DNA of 64,000 nucleotides from Effrenium voratum (lineage: Eukaryota; Sar; Dinophyceae; Suessiales; Symbiodiniaceae), in NCBI GenBank assembly GCA_963377175.1, contig CAUJNA010001446.1, positions 2,210,498-2,274,497 of the forward strand, given 5' to 3'. Numbering within the stretch: the first letter of the stretch is position 1; each line of letters starts with the position of its first letter. The position numbers and the translations under genes are program-made. Under the pieces are notes generated by a model. The model saw nothing but the letters and a program-made list of their open reading frames with translations, searched no databases and had not been told where the DNA came from. Below are positions 12,374 through 25,600 of this stretch, one piece after another.

Positions 12374-15300
12374 CTTCAGCGTGGGGCAGGGGGACTTGGG
12401 CTGGTACGCCAAGGGCCACTCAGCCTTGGTGATCTCGTTGGTACTCTCCCAAAGCTTCTGCATCAGGTCCTCGTTTTTTGCACTTGGGTGTGGCTCAAAA
12501 TTAAACAAGTGGGGCAAACTGCAGGTTTTGGTCCATGTTTCCACTTTCCAGGGTTCCATGTTGATACCGGTTTTTTGAGCCACAGCCAGTTCAAAGGGGG
12601 GCGGGCACAGAAGCCAGGCGCGCAAATAGGCAATCCCTGGATGGACGCAAGATCCATTTGCTTCTCGTATCACCGTTCAGAAACCCTGGTGTATGATTCA
12701 ACTGCCCAAGGGAAAATGCCAACCAACAATGGTTTCAACCATGGATCCAGCTGGATGCTTAGGTTTGCCCCTTTGGGAATTCCTCGACATGCCGAAAATT
12801 GGGTACTCCCGAGATCTCCCGAGCTTGTGCGGCAATTCAACTTGCAAAGCCACAGGGAACCCCCTAAGGTAGGATGCCAACTCAATGTCGCAAAAGTTGG
12901 ACACCAAAAAAAGAAACATCCACCGCGGCCTGTGCTCGGTTGCGATATGGGCTTGGCATCCGGTTCCCCACCTCCATCAGATCCATCCCCATGGCAGAAA
13001 ACCCTTCTCCGTCTTCTGTGGGATTCTGTTCGAGAATTGCCCTCCCACCCGTACGGAACCTGACGTTTCGGGGGGGGGGAAAAGTCCTTGGATCGTGTTC
13101 CTTTTAAAGGGACCGCCTGTCAGGTCAGGTTCCACGTTAAATTGGTGGCAGGGTACGTGCGTACGTGTATTTAAGACACTATCTGGTGATATAATAGTAT
13201 GATGTTGTGATTGCATCTCATGATATGATGGAGTTGCAGTGTAATTTGAAGAAGGCTTTTCGGTTGATTCCCCAATCCATTTAGCGACTATTGAGGCCAG
13301 GCCGTTTTTGTTGAGGGGTTCCTTTTGGGATTTTCAACCCCTCCTTGATCTGCAGAGCGTGCTCTAAAACAGGTGCCGGTGTTGGTATCCTCAAATAGAT
13401 GCGGCACAAAGCCGCTCCAGGACCCATTTGTTTGACTTCTAGACTGGTCCACCAAATCCGAACATCCGGGAAAAAAAAAGATGGAAAATCATGTCCGAGC
13501 ATCCGGGGGGAAAAAAAAAGACGACACGCAGCCCCGTCCTTGTTCAGCACCTTGTCGGACTGATCGTTCTCGAAGATGGACTCCCATCCGCCCCCCGCAC
13601 CTAAGGAGTCACCAGCAGGGCCCCTTGAAATCGGCAGATCCCTCTGAGAAATTTGCGACTGCTCTCCCGTTACGTTCACCCAACGACCCTTTAAAATGGG
13701 GTTACTGCCCAAAAAAATATGGATGGTGAAATCTGTTTTTTTCTTTTTTTTAAGGGTGGTTTGAGGGTCCAAGAATATGAAATGTGTGGTTTCCCCAAAT
13801 CGACTCAAAGGCTTGAGTTAGAGGCACCGGGGGAATGTCGTATGGGTCTGTCCATTGTTTGAGGGTACCCATTCTTTGGGGGGTTTTCAAGGGAAACCGA
13901 AAAAGGAAAACCATCACTTGGGGGTGGGGGGGTGCCTAAAGAACGACACACCCATATTGGAGACTCAACAAGAGTTCTGTGCGCAAACATAACTCCTGCT
14001 GATGATCACCTCATGTTTGCGCTGAAACTTTCTGCCGAGACCCCCCCCCCAATTTGTCTGGTCGTAAAACCGACTAAAAACCTAAGGAACTGAAAGCCTA
14101 TTCCTTTAAAACAACTCCTGTTGAGGGTACCTTCCAAAAAAGACGAGCCACTCTGGTAATGACTCACACGTCGGCCTCTAAAGGGGCCTCCTTTTTCAGG
14201 TCCACCTGCGTCTAACCTCTGAGGGTCTCACCAAACTTTAGCGCAGAAAAAGAAGAAGAAAAAGAAACAAGACTCGAGCGCCCGCGTCCCTGGAGGTTCC
14301 AAAAGTGGAAAATGGCGGGAACCCTGCCATGTTGTACGCAAAGAAAATGAAAAAAAGAGTTCGCCCAACTCCATCGTGTATGAGGAAAAACAGGGGAAAA
14401 CAAACAACTCCCCTTTGTCTGGGAAAAATCGCCGCCCAACTCCATTTTGTCCGGAAGAAAGCGCGAAGACGAAATAGATATCAACAACAACAAAAAAAAC
14501 AGTTCTCGAAAACACCAAAACAAAACACAAAAGGAGAAGAAAAAAAGGAGAAAAAAACGTGCGAGCGCCTCCGGCGCCGGTGATCTGGCCCCCGGTGTCC
14601 AGCGCGGCGCCTCGGCCCTCCCGGGGCCCCCCGTTCCAGGACCAGTAGACCCCGCTCTTCGTGCACGCGGGGTCGTGCAGCACCTACACGAAGGGGGCGA
14701 GAAGGAAATGGGCGGTGCGTGCGAGAGGAACTGATTTTGGAGGTCTAAAAACACATGCCGAGGAAATGGGTGTTTCCTCGTGCGAAAGGAACACCGCTCT
14801 TTTTGGAGGTCCCCTAAGAACAAGACCCAAGGGGATTTTGAGGGTCCAGGAACCCTTTTGGGGTGGTTCTTGCAGCGTCGGAAGGAAATGCGTCAGGCGT
14901 TTCTCGAAATAGGGTCAAACAAACGGCCTCGGATTGGGTTCGACGGTGAACCAGAGTAAAATAGGGTGGCCTCGAACAAAGGTGCTTCAGTGGTTTGCCA
15001 AGAATGCGGTTTGAAGGAAATGGCCTTGGACAAAAAGCGGTGTGTCGATGGAACAGCGATGACGTCGGTTCTCCTTTGGGTCTCCTTTGAAACCAAGGGT
15101 AATGGGCCCTCAAAAAGAGCCCCCCCGCAAATGGGATTCGGTCAAGCGCTTCACGAGTCAGGTGCTCACATCCGAGCCGAATGGAAAGCTCGTCTTTTAA
15201 GATTTGGGCAAGGATCCAAAATGGAGTCTGGCTTCTTTTAGGGTATCCCCAAAAAAAAAAACTGCCTGCATCGCCAGTTGCTGTTTTTGTCCATGCACTT

Positions 15301-18300
15301 TACCCCAAAAAACACCAACAGTGACTGAAAAAAGTATATCTAGGTGCCTCCAAAAGTAACTGTGAGAATGGACCCAGAACCGCACCGGAATATTCTTGGC
15401 CGCTCAGTCCCCCCCCCCCGATCCTCATGGGGGCTCTTTCCCTTTTGGCCTAAGGCAAACCAACCCCAATAAGGGTGCCCTAACAAAAACGTATATCCAT
15501 GTTCCAAATTGCAAAAATGGGCGTCTTGTTCCAGGTGTTCCTTTTGGTTTCCCTTCAAGAACTCCCAAAAAAGGGTTCCTGGACCCTCAAAATACCCTTG
15601 GAAATAGGTGATTGCCTGAAAACAGGCGGGTGAAATCCCGTTCTCTCTGGGTAGTTCGAGGGAACCTCTCAAATATGACCCACACGTCCACCGCATCGTT
15701 CTTTCAGGGGTGACCTGGATCGCCAGTTGCGATCGTTGCTTTGTTTTTTCTTCCCCATGCACTCAAACCCCCAAAAACCGACCGCAGCAGTGACTGAAAA
15801 AAACGCGAAAACGCACCCTGGCGACCCAGGCAGGTGGGTCCTTCCCCCCGGCGATTCGGATTCCCGGGCCTGGAAGAGCCGGGATCCGGCCTCCTCCTCG
15901 CCCACGTAGCCGCCGGTGATGTACTTCATGAAGATGGGGAAATACCTCGGCGGAGCCGCGGCCGCCTCTTTTTGGGGGGGTCCTTTTTGGGTAAAATAGC
16001 ATTTTTTCCCATGAAAACTGCCCAGTGGAAAAATGCCATGGGAAAAATGCCCAGTGGTTTCATGCTTCCAAATGGCATTTTTTCCCCATGGAAAACACTG
16101 GGCATTTTGGGATGTTGGGAATGCTCAGGCCTCGATATGGGAATCCTTTTTGGGTAAAATACCCTGGGTTTCATGCTGCTAAATGGCATTCTCGAGTGGT
16201 CTCCTAGTGGTTTTACGCTCCGAAGTGCATTCCCGAGTGGTTCGCAGCCCTGGTGAATGGAATAAAAACCAATCTAAACCAGTGGAACCCATCTATTTCT
16301 AATCAAGCTAAACCTGAAAAGGACGCCTTTGGAGGACCCGAAAGAGGGAAGCCACCCCTTGGTTTTGGGTTGCACAACCATTAAGTTGGAGTTGGATCCA
16401 GGTGCAGCGGGTACAAGTTTCAAGGAAATTTGAAGAAAGCCACCAATGCTACGGGGGAGGAATGACCAAGAGGGTGGCAATGTGCAGGTGGTTGGTTCAA
16501 AAAAAGTCGAACACCTTTTTTGAGGGGAACCATGTCCCTTTGACGAGCGCCTGGTTGCTTACCTAATGGGTGGGTGGCTTCCTTGCCATTTCCTGTCCGG
16601 GAACTGTTGATCGGATTCTATTGGGAAGCCCACTACTTAGGAAAAGGCGCATGACAAAACAACTGGATTGTGTGTTTTTTCAAATCAACCAGAAAAGGAA
16701 AACTGCAAGAACGATGAGCTATGACCCAGAAACGCCCGGTCTTACTCCTGCTTGAGGCCAACCAAGAAGAGGCCTTGCGAAGACGCCTTGGTACGTGGAA
16801 GCAAGGACTGCACGGAAAAGACTCAACCCTGCGGTTTGCCCTGGCTCCCAAAAACTGAGGCAACATTACCCTCCACAACCACTCCGAACCTTCAGATTTA
16901 CGAACATCCCAATCCCCACTAAATCCCGACTCAAATGGCGAATTCACCGAAAACCCCAAAAATGGGATCCCAAAACAGCTTTGACAACCACAGCCAGCTG
17001 AGAAACCCCAGTGACTTTACCCAGAAATCGCGCTGCGCCCCCTCTCGTCGCCGCCGCTTCCTCGGCCCGTCGGCGCCCGGGCGCTTGCGGAACCAGGGCC
17101 GCTTCTCCCGAAAGAGCGGCGTCTCGGCGATGCAGCCTGCCGTCTCACCCCAGGAGCGCGGGGCCCACGGCCCCCTTTGCGGCTGGTTGAGGGCAGGCAC
17201 CCCCTGAAAACGCGCTTGTTCGGCGGTTTGTTGAAAACCGACTCATGTTTGGGGTCCCCCTGTTTTGATACTTGCCCTTTCTCCCTTGCGCGCCATGAAA
17301 AGGGGCAGACTTTTGCGCTCCCCCTCAAGGAAGGAGGGAAATAGCGTTTTGTCACCTGGGGCTTGCCTTCCTGGAGAAGAAAACACTACGTGCATGTCTG
17401 TTCCCGTCGCCACTATAACTTCACGTTGCCAGTCACAATCACACTTCTCGAGAAGCCAGAAAGTACATCGTTCGCCCCCTGACACAAAATGTCCAGAAAT
17501 GACAAAGGCTTAAGGCTTTCGGAGAAGAATGAGAAAAAGACGCAAGCAACACACCGGCGACCCTTTCCAACTGCCGCAACACATGGCGCACGCCCCGGCC
17601 CGGGTAGATAGAGCTGAACGCGATGCCCGTGGAGCGGTGGAAGCGCTCGTGGAGCATGTTGGTGGTCATCATGAGCGCCAGCTTGGTGTCCTCTGGCTCG
17701 TGGCTTTGCGGGGCATGCCCCGCTGGCCGAAAGGAGTGGGTGGCTGGGAGACAACCAATGAGTTTGGGTAAGCAGGTTTCGGAAGCGTCTGTCTCAACCG
17801 AAAGCAAGGAAATCAATGAGAAGGCGAACAGCTGGCGCGAATGGCAGCAGCGGTAACCCGTCGCGTCCGCTCAAGGCCGGCAGGTCCGCAGGTTCGCGCA
17901 CCGTCCAGCCCCCACAGTCTACATGCTGGCTCAGTGCTTCAAACGATTTGATTCCAAGAAGATCAGCTAAGCGCGGTAACCCAGATCACTAGGCGTCCTA
18001 AAGATTGATGTGTTCAAGGGGGAGTTATGGGTTTTAACTCGGCCCAACCACCTCGATCAGAGCTTGTCTGAGACCCCATAGCTTGCAGAACAATCACGGA
18101 CAAACAAACAAAAAATGGGTTTCCCTTTTGCGGCATTGTACCCATTTTTCCCACAACGTTGTCTGAAAAGGACCACCCTGGAGGGCAGAAACACGAGGTG
18201 GGGAGAATGAGGCATAGCGAGGAGGTAGAGAAAGAGAGAGACATGGAGAGGAGGGAGAGAGAGAGAGAGAAAGAGAGAGAGCGAGAGAGACAAGGAGAGA

Positions 18301-18343
18301 GAGAGAGAGAGAGAGACAAGGAGAGAGAGAGAGAGAGAGAGAA

Positions 18344-18381
<38 letters not shown>

Positions 18382-21300
18382 TGGAGGATGGGGAGGATGG
18401 GGAGGAGAGAGACAGAGAGGGAGAGAAGACGCGGGAACACACAAAGGAGGAGAAAAGAGAGAGCAGAAGCCGGAGAAAAGGGAGAGGACAATGTCGGCGG
18501 ACTGAGCCCGAGGCTCTAACCTGGATCGCCAGTTGCACTTTACCCAAAAAACAGATCGCAACACTGACTCAAGAAAAATTGCAACTTGGCCATCTAGGCA
18601 CCAGATTAAGGGCTACCTGATCAATCGGCTTCGGGTGTTGCTTGAATATTTGAGTTTTCAGTCCCAAGTCGCGGTCTAGAAAAACATCCGTGGTCAATTC
18701 ACCTACCCCAACATGGTACCACTGGTTTTGACCCACAGCCATATAGGTGCAACCCAAATTCGAATCCCCAAACCACCGCACTCCAAACCACCAACTCGTG
18801 GGTTTTGCGAGGTGCACCCAATGTAAACTTCTGGCTGGTCGACTTTCCCTTACCAGCCGTCACTTGCATAGGTGTCCTTTTAGGGGAAATAGATGGATAT
18901 CCCTGGTAGATGATTAAACCACCAGGTAAACCAGGAATCGCCATCTATTTGTCTAGCAAATAGAACTAAAAAGGACACCTATGGTCACTTGACTGAGGAT
19001 TGCCATCATCCCAATTGGGTTTGGGTCCCCTTGGTTGCCATTCAGCTTTCCATGGGGGCCTTGGTGGAACCCCAAACCCGACCGATGACAAAGGCGACCT
19101 GCGGTTTGCATGGAAACCTAGGTGGAAACGGCAGAGGAAAAAAAGAAGAGAAAAAATAAAGGAGAGAAAAACACACACACGACCAGCGACCAGCGACCTG
19201 CGACCTGCGGTTTCTGCGGCCCGCGGCCCGGGCTTGGGCCTTGTACATCTTGGCCCCGTTGAAGTTGTAGCCGTCCATCATGGCGATCGGCTTCTTACAG
19301 CCCAGCTCCAGCCCGTCCAGCTCCTGGCTCGGCTCGGGTTCGGAGCGCGTGGAGCTGGCGCGCGGTTGAAGGCATGCAAAGAAGAGGGAAACCGAAGGGA
19401 ATCGCCCCGGCTTTTTCGAGGTTGCCGGAATTTCAAGCGGAAGCCACCATGCGCCATAGGAAAAGGGACCAAAATAAACGGGACCTTCCGCTTAAGTTGG
19501 ACATCAAAGCAAAGAGGGGGGATAATTACCCTTTTGGGGTGGGGGGGGGGGATACCCTGTTTGAGCTTGATTGAACGGAAATGGCTCGCTTGCACATGAC
19601 AACGAAACTCAAAACCATACTCTTCAGAGAAAGCTCCGAGAATCCGGCAAAGGGTTCTCTTTTAACGTACATACCCTTCCTCCCACAAACAGAAGGCACC
19701 TGTGGGAGGGTACCTGGAAGATCAATTTCCTCAAGGGGCCCTCTGTGAGGTGCCACTCGATGTTGACCCCACATTAATCAACCAACCTGTTTATTCATAT
19801 GGGGGTGGTTTTGGGGACCCCTCCAAAAGTGGTCTCATTCCAACCACGTTTCACCCAGAAAAATGGACACCCCCCCCGAATTTAATAAGCTGGTTGGCTG
19901 CTTGATATGGGGTCAACGTTGCATCCCAAACCAATCACCCCCTTAAAAAAAGGAAAAAGAGAACGAGGTTCATATGTGTTTCCCATTTAAATCCAACCCA
20001 TAAAAATGAGCCATCTCACTGTCACTGCACATTAGGAAAACCCCCCCTATGAAAAAGCTGGTTGGTTGGATTGATATGGAGCAACCTTCGGAAAACCCCG
20101 TGGACACCCGATGAAAAGAGCGGGTTGGTTGGTGGATATGGGGTCAACATTCGCTCAGAACCCCGGCGCTTCTGGAAAATTCCCGTGTTGGAACGGGCTC
20201 CTTGAGGTCGGCGATGGGGTACACCCCGCCCCCGCCCACCGTGTTGTCGTTCCCGGTCACCGAGCCGATCATCACCACGCGGGCATCCTCCGAGTCCGTC
20301 ATCATCCTGAGAGAACTCTCGAACCAACTCTGGAAGTATGGGCTGGCAAAAAAAAGCTTGGCGTGGTGTGTGTTTTGTGTGGGTTGGTGTGGTTTGTTTG
20401 GGTTTGGTGTGCTTTGTGGTTTGTGGTTTGAAAACATGTTTGGACTTTTGTTGTTTGCCCCAGTAAAAATGAACAGAACCAAAAAAAACTTACCAACAAC
20501 AGTAAAGACATTCGAATGGGTCCTGGTCCGGACATGGCGGACAGCAGAACTCGGTGTGTCTCTTTGTGGGAGACCCCCCAAAAGAGTGGCTTTTCCTCTT
20601 GGTGCCCTTGAAAAACACAAAACAGCGGGCACCAACTCCAAAAAAAACATGTCCATTTCGATTTTGGTTGGTTCCCAGCACTCATCGCTCTTACTTTCCC
20701 TCCGTATGTCCTTACCCAACTTTTGGGCAAGGAACACCAAAAAAAGCCACCACGAAAAGTATGGGGAAATCCTTCCCTTGAGACTCGAACCCGGCTCCGT
20801 GCTCCGAATTCGACGAATTCGACATCTGCGCTAAATGCCTCTCTGAAAGGGATCTGTCCTTGCAGATTCCAATTTGGGAGATGGCTCAATGCAGGGTGCT
20901 ACTATTTGACCCAAGATAGACTAAAACCCAGGAATTCCCCCGAAATCGGTCATGGTTGAAGTCTACCCAAAAGTAGAACCCTGGTTCAAGAGTGTTCTTT
21001 TCGAAGCCAAAAGGAGACTCGGCTTTAGAACCATCCCATCGCCAAAATGGGCGCCCCTTTGGCCGGGGAGAACCATCCCGAGATTGGGCGTCAAGCGCCC
21101 CCGGCTTGATGTTCTTGGGAAACGGGGCCTGTGTTTGTCTCCCCCCGGTAGTTGGCTTCATCTCTCACCACACAAGTCCTTGCCTTTCATCATGCAACTT
21201 GGGACCTGACTCCTCAAACTACCCTTACAACTAGGAATTCACCAACCGTCATGGTTGCAACTCACCCCATATTTACAGGTACTTTGTGGGTTCAGGAGCC

Positions 21301-22616
21301 ATTCCAATGGCAAGTTGAACCCAATCGGGTCTTTTCGTGGTTCATGGGCACTCGCCGGGAGCCATGGGGAGCTTGCCTCACAAACCAAAAAAAAGCCCCG
21401 AACATGACAAACCCAATGACCTCTTTCAGGGAATGTTCTGAAAGATCCACTGGACCCTGGCGGGCCAAATCTTCTGCCGAGTTCGCCTTCTCGTCTTCCG
21501 GTTCTTTGGAGTCGCCTACTTCATCAGCCCGCCGCGCGGCGAAACACGCTTGCGTTCCGCTTGGGTGGGTTTTTGGGGGTAAAACCCGTTGACCTGCTAC
21601 AAAGAACCAGAGACCCCTTCAAGTCCAAACCACCTGGATCGCCAGTTGCGATCTGTTTTTCCCATGCTCTCAAAACCCCAAAAACCGATCGCAGCAGTGC
21701 CTGAAAAAAGCGGCAACAGTGCCTGAAACAAGCGATCGCAGCTTGGCCTGAAAAAAGCGATCGCAACAGCACCTGAAAAAAGCAATTGCAACAATGCCTG
21801 AAAAAGAGCAGCAACAGTGCCTGATAAAAGCGATCGCAACTTGGCCATCTGGGCAATCTAAACCCACCTGACAGGTTCGCCCCTTCACCCTGGCCAGTGC
21901 CAAGACAGCCAAAGCGCGGCATGACGCGGCTGGTCAGCAGGAAGTGGCTGAGGTAGTTGATCTGCAGCTGCTGCTCGTGCCCGTCCTGCGAAATCAGCAA
22001 TGTTGACCCCTTTTTCATCAACCAACCAGCTTATTAAATTCGGGGGGTGGCCATTTCTGGGTTTTAGTGAGGAATCAGACCACTTATGGAGGGGCCAAAA
22101 CCACCCCCCTATTAATAAACTGGTTGGTTGATTGATTTGGGGTTAACATTGGGCAGGGAATGACATTCCAAGCCCGGGTCTGGGAACATTGACCCCCAAA
22201 ACGGGGGGGATTTCTCTTGCAGGAAGCCACCAGCTGGACGGTTTTCATGGGGGGGCAAAAAGCGCCTGGCGCCAGCGAGCATCCAAGCGACACCTCAAGC
22301 GAAGCATGGGTCTAGGGGTAGCTACCCCCATTCTTTCCATCCTTCTTTCCAGAAAACCGCCCAAAACCCTGCAAAAATGACTGATGTTGAAAAGGGGGGG
22401 AAAAAAAAGCAGAAGAAAAAAACGATGGCTGAGAAAGATGGGGCATCCACCCCTAGAACGGCCCGGTCCTCAGCCCTCGCTGGCCATTTTGCCGACAAGA
22501 AACAAACACATAGCCGCGGGTGGCTGTGGCTCTGCATCCAACGATCTAGGATCGTTTCCGCCAAACCCATGGCCCAAACGAGGGGTTCAAGGCCCGATGC
22601 GTAACATGAATGCTGG

Positions 22617-22686
<70 letters not shown>

Positions 22687-25600
22687 GGATGTGTGGACCT
22701 GAAACTTCTCTCCCTCTGCAGCTAACTCCGTATGTGCGCACCGAGCAAACTGGAAAAACACATCGGCACCAACCAACAACCACCAACCAACAACCATTGG
22801 CGAAAACCGGCCCCCGAAGAAAAAAGGCGTGCTCGTCTTGCTTAAGATTTGGACCAGACACACAAAATGGACCCCGGTGCTCAGCTTGTGCTTTTTCCGA
22901 AAAACAAAAACCAAGGTATTGAGCCTCCAAAAAGCTGGACGGTACCAACCAAAACCCCCGTGGGGACCCCAAAATGAGTGATTGTCCTTCTTGGTGTCCC
23001 CTTGAAACCCCAAAAAGTTGGTGACCCCTCAAAAAAGAACACACCCCAAAATCCCACCGCAACAAATTGCAGGCCTCCGTCCACTTGGGGTAGGCCAAGG
23101 TGGGTTGGTACACCGCGGCGTTGCAGACCAGACGGTCGATGGGCCGATCCCCCCGGAACTTGTCCAGCTCCTGTGGCCGCTTTGCTTAGTGGGTGGCTTG
23201 GATCAAACCACCCGGATCCAAGTACCCCTGGCATAGGTGTCCTTTTTAGGGAAATAGATGGATATTTTTGGTAGATGATTAAACCACCAGGTAAACCGAT
23301 CGGAACCGCCATCTATTTTTCGACTACCCCTGGTTCGGGTGTCCCTGAGTCAGGCCACTTTTGGAGGGGAGGGAACACCCTACGGGATGTAGCAAAAAGC
23401 CGGGGTCAACATGGGTCCGGTCGGGTGGGGGAAAATATAGACCACCGATCCACAGAAAGCGTCCAAAAAAAAAATCCTCCCCTTCGGCTTGGCTGTGTCT
23501 TCCAATTGAACCTCCGGAAGAAGAAAACAAAAAGGAGGGGCCTAGCCTCCAACGCACATTCACACCATGAGTTTGCCAGACCCATTCTCAAGTGGGAGGC
23601 ATTGGTTGTTCCTAAACTGAACTGCCCTCAGATCCCCTTCTAAAAGTTTAACTTAAACGGAAACCCAACCACTGAACCAACCACTGACCCCAAGGAGCGG
23701 GATGCGCTCTTGGACCCGCCAAGTCAGCCCAAAGAACAGCGGAGTTCACACCAAAGACCTCCCCCCCCCAACCTTTTTTTTCCCCAAATCGCCTACAGCA
23801 TAATCGCCGGTCGATCAGAAGGAAAATGAGGCACCCTCCCCCCCCCCCCCGACCCACCGAGCCCAGAAAACCCGGCCACCAAAACCAAACCCGGACGCGG
23901 ACAGCTTCCGAAGCGCCCACGGGATTCCCCGTCCTCGGTGAAGGCCTTGACCGACTCGAAGCTGGCGAGGTCCACCTCGCGGCAGAAACAAAAGTTCCGC
24001 CCGGTTTGTCTTTAGCAGGGTTTTTTTTGTGCTGTTTTTTTTTTTTTTTTGGGGGGGGGGGTGTTTTGTTCTATGTTTTTTTTTCCTCCTCCGGACCCCT
24101 GGGAAAGTACAAACCCCGAGGTTGAAACACTTCGGATGCTCGGGGTTGGCCAAGCTCTCACCGGGAGCCCCCCCAAAAAAAAGAAGCAAGGGTCCTTTTA
24201 GGGGGAAATAGATGGAGATCCCTGGTAGACGAGAAAAAAACCACCAGGTAAACCGATCGGGATCGCATCTATGTTTCGAGCAAAACAACCAAAAAGGACA
24301 TAGGACACCTATGTTCCGCCCGGTTTGTCTCTAGCAGGGTGTTTTCCGACCCCTGGCAAAGTACACCCTGGGAAATGACTACAAAGAAGAATGCCCCCGA
24401 GAAATGGAAGAACCGGCTTTAGGTGGAAATAGTCGGGCCCTATAACAAGGGTGGCTTGTATCCCTTTGGTTTCCCGCTATTTACAAACATTTACAAACAA
24501 TCAGCCAAGCAGCCATGCTGGGTTGAACTTCTATTCTTTGGTCTTTCGTCCCCTTTAAAAAAGGATGAAGACGATTTGCTTGTGTTTCTCCGGCACATAG
24601 TGATAGATTTCACTTTTAAGGCCATAGTTCCAACCTACTAACGAACACAACACAAGGGAGCTCACTTCAAATTACGGTGGTTTAAAAAGGGATCTTTTCC
24701 TTCAGCCGCCTACCCGCCCCAGCATTCTCCAAAGAGTTTCTGAGGGGAGCCAATGGTTTTTGTGTTGCCGAGGTCTTCGTATATGTCCAAGCTTTGAACA
24801 TCACACCAAAGGGAAGCTCACTTGAACTGGCCCAAATGTTCCAAAACCCTCCGAAAGAAATGGGAGACAAATTTCGACGGAACCCATTGTTTTTTGCGTA
24901 TGGAAAGCCCAAAAGGCAAGCCTTCTGCCTAGATTGCTGCTTTTTGCAGTCACTGTTGCTGGGTTTTTGGGGTAAAGTGCATTGCAAAAAACAGCAACTG
25001 GCGATCCTGGTACAGCGTACCTGATGCTGAAGAAAGTCACGGTGGGAAAACCTCTAGCTACACCGCCCGAACAGCGAACTGCACTCTTGGCGACCAACTA
25101 TGTACTTTTCCGACTTTTAGGGGGGACACGGCAGAGAGAGGACCATCGGGGTCGGGGTCGGGGGGTCGGTCACTTCGCATGCTCGGGACTGGCCAAGCTC
25201 TCACCGGGAGCCCCCCAAAAATAAGGGAAGCAAGGGCGTCTTTGACATGCTGTGGATGGACGAAATCCTGCACCACCTGAGAATCCCTGGCTTGATGATT
25301 CCCCTGCAAATACCAACAAACAGTGGACTCCCTTGGTTTCAAAGCGGTGCAGGATTTCGTCCATCCACAGTAGGTGTCCCTTTTGGGGAAATAGATGGAT
25401 ATCCCTGGTAGATGATGAATCCACCAGGTAAACCGATCATCTATTTTTCTTTTGCAAAACAAAACCAAAAAGTTGAAACAACCTATGGTCTTTGATCCTC
25501 ATGGAATCAAAGGAGGGTTTCCCATAAGAAATACGGATCCTTCCCTTCGGGTGACCAAAATCGATCGGCCCTTTGGGCCTAAGGGTCGCCCTTTGAATTT

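Noticed and set aside
18014..18620. Ser/Leu-rich and Arg/Glu-rich ORFs
   Set aside because: They come from the (GA)n microsatellite on either strand.
24100..25220. Duplicated exon reading GAPGESLA-PEH on the minus strand at 24.13 and 25.19 kb
   Set aside because: Both lie next to MITE copies and have no place in the LPOR alignment, so they are more likely part of a repeat.
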